Counted from the first letter of the stretch, positions 22,680 to 33,605 are shown. The stretch: DNA of 64,000 nt from Leuctra nigra (GCA_934045905.1 OW203763.1:43305172-43369171), one strand, 5' to 3'. The notes: generated by a model from the sequence alone, not told the origin. A program made the numbers and translations.

Positions 22680-23059
22680 GGCACCGAGTCTTGACTCTCT
22701 TTTGTTTCTGAAAATGAGAGACAGCGCGTTGGGTGGCAAAAATAGCAACTCTTGACGTGATCCTCATAACCTTAGTTGCAGCAGTTAGTAAACATTACTC
22801 ATTGTATGCATTCTTACAATAATACGCCAAATGATATTTCGCTTTGCAAAATGTATGAAGTGTCAATAATTCCACTGAATCTGATAAAATTATTAGTTTG
22901 CTTCACTCTTTTACCAATTCTGAGCTATTTTGAGATCTGTTGATTTTCATCGGTTGCTATGGCCACGACCAAGAGAGATGGTTAAATTGAAGATTATTTC
23001 CCGTACTGTTTTGCCGATTTCTCTCGCTAGTGTCTCTGGGGGTATGAACGCACGGTGCC
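22680..23059. mobile_element. 380-bp MITE inserted in the sixth exon-5 copy
   Basis: Starts GGCACCGAG and ends CACGGTGCC, with TATA on both sides (22676-22679 and 23060-23063). Removing it restores the exon sequence TGT-ATACGACTTC expected from neighbouring copies. There is no ORF. The superfamily is uncertain: the TA/TATA duplication and short TIR would fit several. Confidence 0.85.
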
Positions 23060-23075
23060 TATACGACTTCTGACA

Positions 23076-24237
23076 ATTCGACACTAAAAGTTGCAAAACG
23101 CCACCTAGCGAAAAAAGTTAACATCTATACCACGAGTACTTGTGCTCATGCGCACAGGGCACGGTCAGGCAAGTCACTTAGATGTCAATCGTAACGAGTT
23201 CAGTAAAAGTTATAATTACATCGCGAAATAACAGAAATTGATGAATACCTTAGTGTCAACAATCAAATACAATCGGCATATTTCATTTAACGTGGCTCAA
23301 CCGATCGAACATTCCCAAAAAAAATTTTTTTGAAATTACCATCATGAATTACTTTTTCCAACATTTCAACTATATTTAAGTATAAGAGAATCATAAAATG
23401 TAATTTAACTTGCAACTCCTGTCTTACAGCGAGGTTTCAATTTATTGCCTTTCGAGATTGAACAAACCTTTAACACAGGAGGTATAGGGAAATCATGTCG
23501 TTTTTGGTTTATAACTTTTAAAATAGCACACGTTGGTATTGTTTTTAATTTTTTTCCTAATAGAATGTCCAAATATCGATCAGAAAATAAGTTTTTTGAT
23601 CAAAGTTGGGACAAACTAAAAATTAGATCTTCATTATTAGCCTAAATGTGACACGATTTTACCTGTCTGCCATAAGATAACATGGGGAAGAAAACTAAAT
23701 TTTTCTCAGAAACTAGACACGAGAAGTGTTTAATTTTTTCAAGGATTGTGTATGGCATGATTATCAATAAGTAGACAAAAAATTATGAAAATCTGAGACT
23801 ATGCCCGATTGGATGAGCCACCTTAAGCACACATCATTCAAATTCTTGTGAAAACGAGATGTCTATTCACCAAAAATCACCATTTGACAGATGCAAATTG
23901 TTTTTCTCACGGCCTTTTGAACACACATTTTTCTTGACGCCTCGTTCAAACAATTGCAATATGTCAAATGCTGCTTTTGGTGAATAGACAACTCGTTTTT
24001 ACAAGAATTTGAATGAATGTGTGCTGTAATGAAAAATGCCAATTGTATTTGATTGTTGACACTGAGGTAAGCATCAATTTCTGTTATTTCGCGATGTATT
24101 TTAACTTTTTACTGAACTCGTTACGATTGACATCTAAGTGACTTGTATGTAAAAGTACGCACGCGCTGGGATTGTACTCGCGTGAGCGGCCATCTTACTG
24201 ATATTAGCGCATTCTCTAGGTACTTTTAGTGTCGAAT
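23076..24237. mobile_element. 1.16-kb foldback element inserted in the same exon-5 copy
   Basis: ATTCGACACTAAAAG (23076-23090) mirrors CTTTTAGTGTCGAAT (24223-24237). A further inverted pair covers 23182-23280 and 24034-24143. After the right end the exon-5 sequence resumes (ACAACGAGCACACATCCACG..GACATGATTACC, 24238-24298). TSD is not clear. A third hairpin lies in the centre. Confidence 0.8.
23828..24023. repeat. Inner ~196-bp hairpin inside the foldback element
   Basis: CACACATCATTCAAATTCTTG (23828-23848) and the segment to about 23890 pair with 23962-24023 (ending ATTTGAATGAATGTGTG). The loop is ~70 bp. This may be a nested MITE or part of the carrier's stem. Confidence 0.75.
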
Positions 24238-24296
24238 ACAACGAGCACACATCCACGCTAGGAGTCAGACAGAACTGCACTATCATGACATGATTA

Positions 24297-24369
24297 CCGG
24301 CCGGGTAGTTCACTTGATAGAGCGCTTGCCCGGCAAATGATAGGGCCTAGGTACGAGCTCCGGTTGCGT
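24297..24369 (+). mobile_element. tRNA-derived SINE head
   Basis: CCGGGTAGTTCACTTGATAGAG matches a Pol III A box and GGTACGAGCTCC a degenerate B box at tRNA spacing. It resembles the minus-strand head at 50165-50240. No body is recognised after it. Confidence 0.6.
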
Positions 24370-24389
24370 AACTCCAAAGTATACCTAGT

Positions 24390-24477
24390 ATTAGCACTGA
24401 ATTTTAGATTTCTTTCATTTTTTCATAGTTGAAGAGACTTTGCTGCCTTTTTTACACGGAGTGTTTTCTTCTGGAAT
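24390..24477. repeat. Solo arm of the 511-1634 foldback family
   Basis: AGCACTGAATTTTAGATTTC..GAAGAGACTTTGCTGCC..ACACGGAGTGTTTTCTTCTGG matches the right arm of the element at 1549-1634 with scattered differences. No opposite arm is present nearby. Confidence 0.75.
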
Positions 24478-24910
24478 GTGTAGTTATTGTAATAAGAGGT
24501 GATTTTATTAAATTTTTCATATTTCTGACGTAATTTTCGGTTTCAGTAAAAATTAATTTATATTTTGTCTCTGTATATTCCATAAAGATGACCATCTGAA
24601 TCGATTGGTGCAAGTTTCGTTTCGATCGGTTAAGCCGTTTTTTAGATATGATATCACTTTCGGTTTCAGAATGGCGACATAAAAACTGCCATAACAAAAG
24701 GCACCTCAGACGTCAAAAGTGCACATGTGGTAAAAATTTCAGATCAATCGGATCAGCCGTTTAGGCTGTGGCAATGACAGCGGTGTTACCTGATATCATC
24801 ATCATCTGAAGAAGAAAAAGCGGTGTTATTTCACGATTTTCACGGCCCTATAACTCGCAAATGGCATAATCTATTGTTGGATAACGTGGAATATTTGGTA
24901 GGGTATATAA
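24478..24910. other. No recognised gene
   Basis: Ordinary AT-rich sequence. It contains repeated phrases of the ATCGGTTAAGCCGTTT / ATCGGATCAGCCGTTT type (24625, 24747), as seen in degenerate dispersed repeats. No ORF worth calling. Confidence 0.4.
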
Positions 24911-25593
24911 CAGTGGTACTCAACCTGCGACCCGCGAAACTAATTTTTGTGGCCTCCAGTTGATGTTTCAAACACCTATTTATTCACAAAATGTGTCAAC
25001 TGAAAAAATAATAATAAACAAATCTCATTTCATTTGATACATATTTAGAGAGTTGTCATGTTAGGATTCACGCATGAAGCCAAATTTTGCACCAATTCCG
25101 AAAATTGTAAAATGTGTTTGGTTTGGCGTATGAAACATTGTTGATTCGTTTCATAATAAACAAAAGACACTGAATGTACCAGGCACGTAGGAAGGGGGAT
25201 GGGGGATTGTCCCCCCCCCCCCTCACCCGAGCAGTCTGACCCTCTATTCTCCAAAACAAAATATTAAGTTTAGTATCCCAAATCACTTATAAAATGCTAA
25301 AATTAAAAATTAATACCCTGCGGGGCACCAATTGGAGGGTTGTTTGCTGAGCCCCAGAATCACTTTTAAATTGTTCAATTCTAAAAAAAACGCCCTGCGG
25401 GGCTAAAACTGTGGGGCTTCGCCCCCTTCCCCCCCCCCCCCCCCCCCCGATCAAAGTAGTTCCTACAGCCTGGAATGAACCTCCCTGATCACGACGTGAG
25501 CATTATTGTCCTTTAAACAGAAAAAAATGCGGCCCGCCAATAAAAGCAAATTCGTATTTTTGGCCCGCAAGTCAAAAAGGCTGAGTACCACTG
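24911..25593. mobile_element. hAT MITE with CAGTGGTACTCAACC ends
   Basis: CAGTGGTACTCAACC at 24911 mirrors GGCTGAGTACCACTG ending 25593, a Charlie-like hAT terminus. The 8-bp flanks GTATATAA / GTATAGGT match at five positions. A G/C-tract block (about 25178-25455) with two CCTGCGGGGC palindromes lies inside it. Confidence 0.85.
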
Positions 25594-25925
25594 GTATAGG
25601 TATAATATGATATATGGGGGGAGGATATATAGCTCCAAATTAAATTATTTCTCAACAATGTGAGATTTTCCAATTTTTATATCCAGTAGGCGGAAAATAC
25701 CATTTTGTAGATTACAGTAAAAGTGTTTGGTCTGCTCCTCAGTTTATTAGGCATTTACGATATGTTGAGTGACTGAGAGTGTACAGTACGACTTGGCTGG
25801 GCGGAGCGACCGCTCCACTAGATATTAATTGCAATGAGATGACACTTCCAACAATATTTCCTAAAGTGCAATGCAGGAGGAGCTGTAAATCACGCTACAG
25901 TGTGCAAGGTGGTGATCATAAACAG

Positions 25926-25933
25926 TATAAAAG
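25926..25933 (+). promoter_or_regulatory. TATA box of an orphan first exon
   Basis: TATAAAAG, 53 bp upstream of an ATG, is followed by a typical short leader. With transcription about 25-30 bp downstream, the leader would be ~20-25 nt, common for arthropod secreted-protein genes. Confidence 0.6.
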
Positions 25934-25978
25934 CTCTGTGAAAACTCCACACTAAGCAACAAGTAGAAGTCAACTACC

Positions 25979-26003
25979 ATGCGTATCATTGCTGCTATTC
26001 TGT
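25979..26003 (+). CDS. First coding exon of a small secreted protein (MRIIAAIL..)
   Basis: ATG at 25979 encodes MRIIAAIL plus one base, then a consensus donor GTAAGT at 26004. An 8-residue exon that starts a signal peptide, preceded by a TATA box, is a frequent layout for arthropod cuticle, salivary or antimicrobial genes. The second exon should begin in phase 1 with the rest of a signal peptide. I could not find it downstream, where a dispersed element occupies 26300-27301. Function unknown; it may be a relic. Confidence 0.5.
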
Positions 26004-26299
26004 GTAAGTTTCACTCAGCATGTTATTCTTTGATACTGCCAAGACTATACTAGTAATGTGCTCACTTACTTTCACTTCCAATCAAAGCTCAGGATTGTAA
26101 TGGATAATTCGATTCAAATGATGTATTTTACCTATATTTTGGTTGTATCTATTGTAATATTACTTGGAACAACCTTAAAATAATGTTGCTTACAGATTTG
26201 AACCTGTTGATTTTCATAAATTAACCTTTATTATTTGAAATATTAAACTGACACAGAATGATAAATTAATAAAGTTTTGAAAGAAGTAGGATTATTATA

Positions 26300-27301
26300 A
26301 TTGAGCGAGCGTAGCGAGCGTCATCACGGTACTCTTATGGCACTTTCTCTGTGTGTTTTTTTTTGTGGTCACGGCCCAGGTCAAACCGCACATTCAAGCG
26401 ATCTGAAACTTTGCACACATGCTAACGTAATTTATGCGGTCCCTGGGATCGTTTTTAGACGGGCTCCTGTGATTGGTTCAAGTTTTAAAAAAATTATCTT
26501 TCGATTGGTTGCTCCGATCAATTTAAAATTTAGCAATAACATTGCAACCAACATTATTCCCAATCATACAAAGTTTCAGCCAAATCCTACCATTGGTTAA
26601 AATTTAAAAATATTTTTAATGTGATTTTTGAAATTTAAACTAGAACCGATTGACCGACCAACTTAAAACTCCGCATTGTCATTGGTACCAACATTTAAGG
26701 TATTTTTGCCAATTTTCAGTCTAATCTGTCGTTATTTTCAAAAGTTTTTTCATTTTAGGGACATTTTATTCCATAATCTTGAAATATTTTTAAAATGTAT
26801 ACTTCATTTTCAACCCCTGCCTTCTTTAAGCTTCTGCTCCAAGGCCTGTAGAGCAGCCAAGCGGTCCACAATTTACAGTAAAACTAACGCATATCAAATC
26901 GGATGCAGTACTAATTATCTTTGGCAGTACGAAGGCCAAATCCTCCAATTGGTTTTAAGTTTAAATAATATCTTCTGATTGGTCGACAATCAAAATGTTT
27001 CGATTAAGTTCAAATTTTGCATGGTGATCAAGACCAACATTATCTAAAATTTTACACATGTTAAGCCCAATCAGTCGAGTATTTATTGTAATTTTACGAG
27101 TTTAGTATGGGTTGTCAAAAGCTGCAAAAAATATGACTTAGGGAAATCATGACACAATGGATCTGATATTCATCCAGAGTATAATATGGAGATTGGAAAG
27201 TTGCAGAGAAAATCGTCTTGTGCCGTGTCGTTTATCGTGATTGGGGATGTTGCATGTTCTGTGCTCGCTCATCAACGTGTTACACTGAGCGTTTTCCTAG
27301 T
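26300..27301 (+). mobile_element. Dispersed ~1.1-kb element, copy C (diverged)
   Basis: Starts GAGCGAGCGTAGCGAGCGTC and ends GTTACACTGAGCGTTTTCCTAG, the two ends seen in the other copies. The interior is strongly diverged and composed of repeated CCAATCA-like phrases (CCAACATT..AATTTTGC). No valid ORF. Confidence 0.7.
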
Positions 27302-27302
27302 T

Positions 27303-27967
27303 ATTAAAAACATCTTGATTGGGATATTTCATCCCAATCAAAAAATCAAAAAAAATCCCAAATAAAAAAGAGGAAGTTACATCCAAGCAAGGTTCTTTGT
27401 GGGAGGGTCGTCTTCGAGCTAGAAAATAGATTTATGGACCGTGATTTTTATAGCCTCTAGAAAATTGTTTTGGAAATGGCTTTTTCCAGGTATAATTTTG
27501 ACAAAATTGAATTATTCACTTTTCTGTGTCTCTTCAATAAATATTATTCTAAATCTTAAATTAATATTTCTCTTTGTCTTCACACCAAAAGCACCAAAAG
27601 CATCTTAAACCTTTTATTAAAGGCTAAATTTCGCTGCTAACATTTTTATATAAGAAGCTTCTGACAAAATTAAATTATTCACATTTTTGTTTTCGTACAA
27701 TTATTATGAACCAAAACATTTTTAACATTCCATACCTAGAGAGAAAAAAATCAAAAAAATCGCATCGATGGTATATTTGTTTTTGAAACTTTATTGACGA
27801 AATTCAATGATTAAACTATATCTTGTCCTTCAATATTAATACTCGAAAATCACATTAAATCTTCCCTTGAGTGCTGAATTTCAAAAATATTGCTTATTTT
27901 TTTTAATTTTAAGTAAAAGAGAATCGATTATGAATCGATTTTGTAATTCCTTTGAAAACGGCTGCAA
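27303..27967. other. AT-rich, nothing recognised
   Basis: No gene or repeat identified. CATCTTGATTGGGATATTTCATCCCAATCA near 27310-27340 is a short inverted repeat. Confidence 0.4.
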
Positions 27968-28650
27968 TAACCAATAAGCAATAAGAAAAATCTGTATATG
28001 TTTTGCTATCATAGTTTAACGTGTAAATAGTGAATTGTATTCATGAGGTTGATCATTTTGGACAAATGAATTATTGATCAGTCATTGGATAATACCTCCT
28101 TCAATTAGTTTTGAAAAAACTGGGAAAATTTTGAGAATTCAACCTCATAATGAGCAAATCTGTGCATTTTTGGATCTCTTTATCAACATTTTTGCGTATC
28201 TGGGGTGATATCTGGGGGTGTCAAGATGAAAAGCGAAGGTGGGGTCATTATTAAGTCTATTTCTCAACAGAGCCGAAGCTCCACTAGTGAGAATGTAATA
28301 TAGAGAAGGGAGGAGAGGAAACCCGGTACCGGCATGTAGCCTACTTCTGACGAAGGCCAACGGCTTAACGTCCCTTCCGAAGGACGGTGTGACATTTACA
28401 GCATGGGCCTCCACAATCCGCGCCATCGAGAGACTGATAACAGGTGGAGGGAGGTCGTCACACTAACCCCCTACCACCCCAGTCTCTCTGACCCAACGGC
28501 AGCAACGGGCAAATCATAGTAAAATGGTCATCCATCCAACCGCTGACCGCACTCGATGCTGCTTAACCTCGGTGATCTAACGAGAACCGAGGTATCCAAT
28601 ATACCAGCCGTTGGGTTAAACCCCACTCCCCCCCTCTTCCTACGCGCCTG
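27968..28650. repeat. Dispersed repeat, copy 2, interrupted by a 5S-derived SINE
   Basis: 27968-28232 matches 16815-17070 and the shared end CCTACGCGCCTGT recurs at 28630-28643. The gap is occupied by the minus-strand SINE at 28245-28617. Confidence 0.7.
28245..28617 (-). mobile_element. 5S rRNA-derived SINE (SINE3 type)
   Basis: On the minus strand, from ~28600 downward, TCTCGTTAGATCACCGAGG, GTTAAGCAGCATCGAG, GGTCAGCGGTTGGATGG and ATGACC follow the order of the 5S rRNA internal promoter (box A, IE, box C). The body then contains CCGTCCTTCGGAAGGGACG and TTAAGCCGTTGG, common in arthropod SINE/LINE tails. The 3' end is near the CACTAGTGGAGCTTCGGC segment. No TSD was resolved. Confidence 0.85.
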
Positions 28651-28990
28651 TGTATTTTGCAACTTCCACCCAGTAATGATTTTTCTAATTATGTCATCAT
28701 AGTGTGAGCAAAACTTAAGTATGGGAAGAGTATATTTTTTACTATTTCTGTGCTATCATATTTTTGTTCTTGGCATGCTTACCAAATGTCAGAATCAGAA
28801 TTACCATTCATTTGGTTTGGGAAAGTGTGAAATAAATCATAAAATAAGACATATCCTGCCAAATAGAACCAACGATCTGGCTAGGTCAAGACAAACCTAA
28901 TGATTAGCAAGTGATCAAGGAGCAGTGCGTGTTATTCTTTCCTAAAATAGATCAATTGTAACAGTTTGGTTTTTCGCGCCAGTCGCTATC
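28651..28990. other. No gene seen
   Basis: AT-rich intergenic sequence without recognised motif. Confidence 0.4.
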
Positions 28991-30110
28991 TTGTTCATAT
29001 CTGTAATTGTTACTCGGTACGCCGAGAGATTGTGCATCGATAGTTCAAGGTCGCTCACGGCCGCTTTGACTCTTGTGACGACTGTGCAGATCAGGGGTCG
29101 GAATCGCCGCAGGGGGAGAATGTTCTATGGTGACGTATTTGTTATTGTCTTGCTGGTAAATCGAGGTCCCTATCTCGACCTCTTTCGGAGTTGACCAGCG
29201 GTGAGGACGGACACAGAGGATCTACCACGGCACATTGTATTCAGGGTAGATGTAAAATTTAACGTTCGGCCTTGTGCCCCTCTGGCTACTCTTCTACTGT
29301 CGTAGAAGTTTGCATAGTTTTATTTTTACAGCGTTTCCTTTCTTAATCCTTGCTGGTGCGGAGCTAAGGTGTGTCTCTTATGAGACAGCCTTTGCATGAT
29401 GTTAGTGAAATATACGTGAGTACGTGCCCTGGTGGTTCTTTGTGCTAGGCGTCCTGATCCGGCACTAGTTAGTCCGTCCAAACTGTCTGGACAACTCCGA
29501 TTGTAGCACGTTTTCTCTTTTGGCCTGTCAAAATAAATTCTAACCTTATGTTTTATTTTCTGTCGCGCTGGGAACGCATTTTTATTTGTACTATTTGATG
29601 TTGTTGTAAGAGTATGAGTATAATATCAGACTAAATGCGTGCTGACCCCGACAAGGTCACCACAAGCCCATTTTGACATTGTGTGTATAGTTTCTCGAGA
29701 AGAAAGAGATCTGGTAAGTCAGGCTTTTGCCTCACTTTATTATTTCATTTTCTTTCCTTGTTTCTTGCATTGTTCAATTTTAATAGTAACTTCAGAGATA
29801 ATATGTCTCATTACTTTTTTTTCTGTACAATCAATATCACATTTAGTTTACTATCATTCTGTTCGCCATTTCATTGTACGGTGGGGGTGGGGTTAATAAA
29901 CCCCGAGACGTGGGTGTTGTTACCATTCAACTTTGTATTTACGTATGATGCACCTATTTCAACCAGTCCTCACTCCATTGTTATAACTTGTACGACTTTC
30001 TGCCTCACGTATCTACGACCCGAGTCCCGACTGAGGAACTAGCCGGACCAGTTCACCCTGTCCTGGGACAGCCGTGGCAAATGACGTCCCAACGTGGGGC
30101 TCATGACGCC
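28991..30110 (+). mobile_element. Possible LTR plus primer-binding region
   Basis: GC-richer than its flanks, with AATAAA at ~29531. GGACAGCCG is followed by TGGCAAATGACG then CCCAACGTGGGGCTC (~30050-30090), recalling the primer-binding/leader region of LTR retroelements. I see no gag or pol frame downstream, because the 37-bp array begins at 30316. It could be a solo or truncated 5' LTR. The second LTR is not in the window. Confidence 0.3.
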
Positions 30111-30315
30111 GCGGCGGTGGCACAATTATCAAAATAAAATCATTAAACGATCCCATTTTTCAAACAGACGGAGAAACCGAATCATTCACTTCTCTAGTTC
30201 AATAGAATCACAGAGAGTTCTCCACTCAGTGATCTCGGCTCACATTGAGCTCAGTGTTTTGTTTTGTCTCGGGCCTGAGCTGCGTCAATGCTGCGCCTGA
30301 GTGGGCTACATGGGA

Positions 30316-31530
30316 GTTCATGGCAAGCAGATTATACCACAATCACGTGATAGAACATGGTAAGCAGATTATACCACAATCACGTGATATAACATGGTAA
30401 GCAGATTATACCACAATCACGTGATATAACCTGGTAAGCAGATTGTACCACAATCACGTGATAGAACATGGTAAGCAGATTATACCACAATCACGTGATA
30501 CAACATGGTAAGCAGATTATACCACAATCACGTGATATAACCTGGTAAGCAGATTGTACCACAATCACGTGATACAACATGGTAAGCAGATTATACCACA
30601 ATCACGTGATAGAACATGGTAAGCAGATTAAACCACAATCACGTGATAGAACATGGTAAGCAGATTATACCACAATCACGTGATACAACATGGTAAGCAG
30701 ATTATACCACAATCACGTGATAGAACATGGTAAGCAGATTATACCACAATCACGTGATAGAACATGGTAAGCAGATTATACCACAATCACGTGATACAAC
30801 ATGGTAAGCAGATTATACCACAATCACGTGATAGAACATGGTAAGCAGATTATACCACAATCACGTGATACAACATGGTAAGCAGATTATACCACAATCA
30901 CGTGATAGAACATGGTAAGCAGATTATACCACAATCACGTGATATAACATGGTAAGCAGATTATACCACAATCACGTGATATAACCTGGTAAGCAGATTG
31001 TACCACAATCACGTGATACAACATGGTAAGCAGATTATACCACAATCACGTGATAGAACATGGTAAGCAGATTATACCACAATCACGTGATAGAACATGG
31101 TAAGCAGATTATACCACAATCACGTGATACAACATGGTAAGCAGATTATACCACAATCACGTGATAGAACATGGTAAGCAGATTGTACCACAATCACGTG
31201 ATAGAACATGGTAAGCAGATTATACCACAATCACGTGATAAAACATGGTAAGCAGATTATACCACAATCACGTGATATAACCTGGTAAGCAGATTGTACC
31301 ACAATCACGTGATAGAACATGGTAAGCAGATTATACCACAATCGTGTGATACAACATGGTAAGCAGATTATACCACAATCACGTGATAGAACATGGTAAG
31401 CAGATTATACCACAATCACGTGTTAGAACATGGTAAGCAGATTATACCACAATCACGTGATATAACATGGTAAGCAGATTATACCACAATCACGTGATAT
31501 AACATGGTAAGCAGATTGTACTCCAATCAC
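30316..31530. repeat. 37-bp tandem array, about 33 units, each with TCACGTGA
   Basis: The unit reads ATGGTAAGCAGATTATACC then ACAATCACGTGATAGAAC. Nearly every unit keeps the palindrome TCACGTGA (a bHLH E box, M-box/CLEAR-like core). One unit reads TCGTGTGA (near 31342) and one TCACGTGT (near 31419); the last has lost the site. Unit variants (TATAC/TGTAC, CATGG/CCTGG, ATAGA/ATACA/ATATA) recur in patches, suggesting local multi-unit duplications. Confidence 0.95.
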
Positions 31531-31626
31531 ATCTATCACCTCAGTTAAAGACTAGGTTATCTGCAAAACTTAATTGTTGAGAAAGGGCGTTTCAATATTT
31601 CAAAATCACATAACAAATCAGAATAA

Positions 31627-31676
31627 TCCGGAATACAAGTTCAGAGCGTTAACCACTCACCCAACCTGTTCCGTAA
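31627..31676. mobile_element. SINE head fragment
   Basis: CCGGAATACAAG..AGAGCGTTAACCACTCACCC and the CAACCTGTTCCGTAATAA end match 5104-5152, but the body is missing. Confidence 0.7.
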
Positions 31677-31819
31677 TAATTAAGGATTTCCGAGAAATAA
31701 AGAACAATTCTATTCCATCGTCTGATAAGGGTGGAATCTTGCCCCCTCTGCGGACTTGTGTATTTTGATAGAGGGTCATATTTTTAAGTTAAAATTCACT
31801 TGCCTGCATCTCAGGCGTC

Positions 31820-31980
31820 TTGAAGGGGGGGGGGGATTGTAGAGGGTGTTAATAAGGGATAATTTTGATGTTGACCAGTGGCGGCCGGTGGCATTCTGAG
31901 ATGGAGGGGCGCACAGGGCCGAAATTTCGTAGAACCACGAAGGTGATTCCGGATGGGGGGGGGGGGGGGGGGGGGGGGTG
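31820..31980. repeat. G-tract block
   Basis: G runs near 31826-31834 and 31957-31978 flank a GTGGCGGCCGGTGGCATTCTG segment, typical of the G-tract family seen elsewhere. Confidence 0.5.
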
Positions 31981-32340
31981 TTTTGGGTATTTTAGATTTT
32001 AGATCGATAAATTCAACTGCACTTCTGTAGACTTATTAAAATGTAATTTTAATCACAACAAAAGCAGTATTGTAGAAGTATATTGTAGACATTTTAGGGT
32101 TTCTTTATCACGTTCACATGGGCTACACTCAAGGGCTACTTTATGAATATATTCAGTCTCCAACTGATGAGATTGAATGATTTACAAATTATTCAATTGA
32201 TCACACTTTACTGACGAAATTCGTCGAAGTTATGTGGAACTTCAAACGAGGAAACGGCCCCAGCAGAGCGCGCGTGTTTAAATGCGTCTATGGTGACGTC
32301 ACCGCCCATTACTTCATAGTACGCATATTTCTCACTGTTG

Positions 32341-32421
32341 CTTGGGTAGCGCTTTGTCTTTCTCTTCCAAATAAGACACAAGCCATACTATTTGGATGAG
32401 GAAGACAAAGCGCTACCCAAG
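32341..32421. repeat. Hairpin with ~33-bp arms
   Basis: CTTGGGTAGCGCTTTGTCTT (32341) pairs with AAGACAAAGCGCTACCCAAG (~32400-32420), extending to TTCCAAATA/TATTTGGAT. The loop is ~15 bp. It overlaps the start of the jockey fragment. Confidence 0.8.
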
Positions 32422-32990
32422 ACCTTCTTTTGAAAGACAAAGTAGTACAATGGGCCTCATCGTACAAATACCTAGGACTTCATCTTGATCGCGGCTTAAG
32501 ATTGACAAATCACATTACGAGGTCCTATCCAGAGCGAACGGGAAACTAGCCTCATTATATCCACTATTCAAGTCAAGAAACCTCAAGCAAGAAACAAAGC
32601 TGCAACTTTATAAAACGATTTTGCTATACCTACCCTCTCATACGCAGCCCCCATCTGGGCTGGATGCGCCTCACAACACAGCATACACGACATACAAGTT
32701 CATCAAAATCAAATAATTCGAATTGTGCTGGACGCAACTATCTTCACCCGAATCGCAGACCTTCACGACCTGGCACACATGGAACCAATATCAGACCATT
32801 TTGCACGACTCGCCCAGCAGTTCTACGCGTCTCTGGAAAATGCACAGAATCCGAAGATCCGAGTACTAGCAACACTCTCATCCACCAGCCAAGACAGAGT
32901 CCAAAGACCATCCGCGACACTGACCATGCGACCTTCAGTTACCAGAAAGCGAAAGCTTTCAGGTGAAAGTTAAAAGTGAAGTGACATGTA
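32350..32990 (+). pseudogene. Jockey-clade LINE reverse transcriptase fragment, frameshifted
   Basis: Across shifting frames: PNKTQAILFG (~32366), WASSYKYLGLHLDRGLRL (~32452), SLYPLFKSRNL (~32555), then IIRIVLDATIFTRIADLHDL with MEPISDHFARLAQQFYASLE and NAQNPKIRVLATL (~32712-32880). This order is the C-terminal end of a jockey-type RT. There are several frameshifts and a stop, so it is inactive. Confidence 0.8.
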
Positions 32991-33224
32991 ACATTTGTAC
33001 GCGATCCACTGGGGATCGCCCACCTGGAAAACTTTCCTGGACAAACTTCCTGGCAATTGATATAGCCGATAAGGCAACAACAATTAAGTGAGCCGCCAGA
33101 CGGCAAATTCAACACATAAGGTCACTATTGCCGTGAATTGTGCAATTATAGAGAAATTTGGCTCAAAATTATCAATTTTTAATAATCCATTCTCTTATTA
33201 TGAGTAATACGAAATACGTTGGCT

Positions 33225-33479
33225 TTATGCCGTTTTGATACGCATCAGTTGGGTAACCTTTTTACATGAAGTAAATATAATAGATGAATTGATATCATTA
33301 CCTCCACACAGTAAACAAGGGAAACAAAATAATGCGTTCCTTGTATCGCACCCACACAGCCATTCATATTTTTTGAGATATTCTGGATTGAAATGGCGAT
33401 CAAACTCACGGGTTTTCAGTTTACTAGATTGTGATAATGCCAATAATGCACTGTTGACAATTAATTGTAAGCAAAACAT
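33225..33479 (-). pseudogene. TTF-type zinc-finger fragment of a ZMYM/hAT-like transposase
   Basis: Minus-strand frame with FDRHFNPEYLKKYEWL (~26-41), then CGCDTRNALFCFPCLLCGG, and a tail with FTSCKKVTQL. The WL..CxxxNALFCFPCLLF pattern is typical of TTF-type domains in hAT transposases and ZMYM1-like proteins. Only the domain fragment remains. Confidence 0.6.
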
Positions 33480-33605
33480 TTACCTAATATTTTATCATTC
33501 CAGATTGATATTCGTCAATAAGATATCAATTAACATCTTTCTGTTTATTTTTAGCGTCACCCCCCACGTCCAAAAGTTTGACTTTTCAAATAATTTTAAC
33601 GTATG

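Noticed and set aside
21826..22680. 113-codon frames in the exon-5 array as additional genes
   Set aside because: They are the repeated exon fragment with its stop, lacking acceptor and upstream domains.
28991..30110. Intact LTR retrotransposon
   Set aside because: Only an LTR-like stretch and a primer-site-like motif are visible; no gag/pol frame and no second LTR.
30316..31530. CRISPR-like array
   Set aside because: 37-bp head-to-tail units without spacers; a minisatellite.
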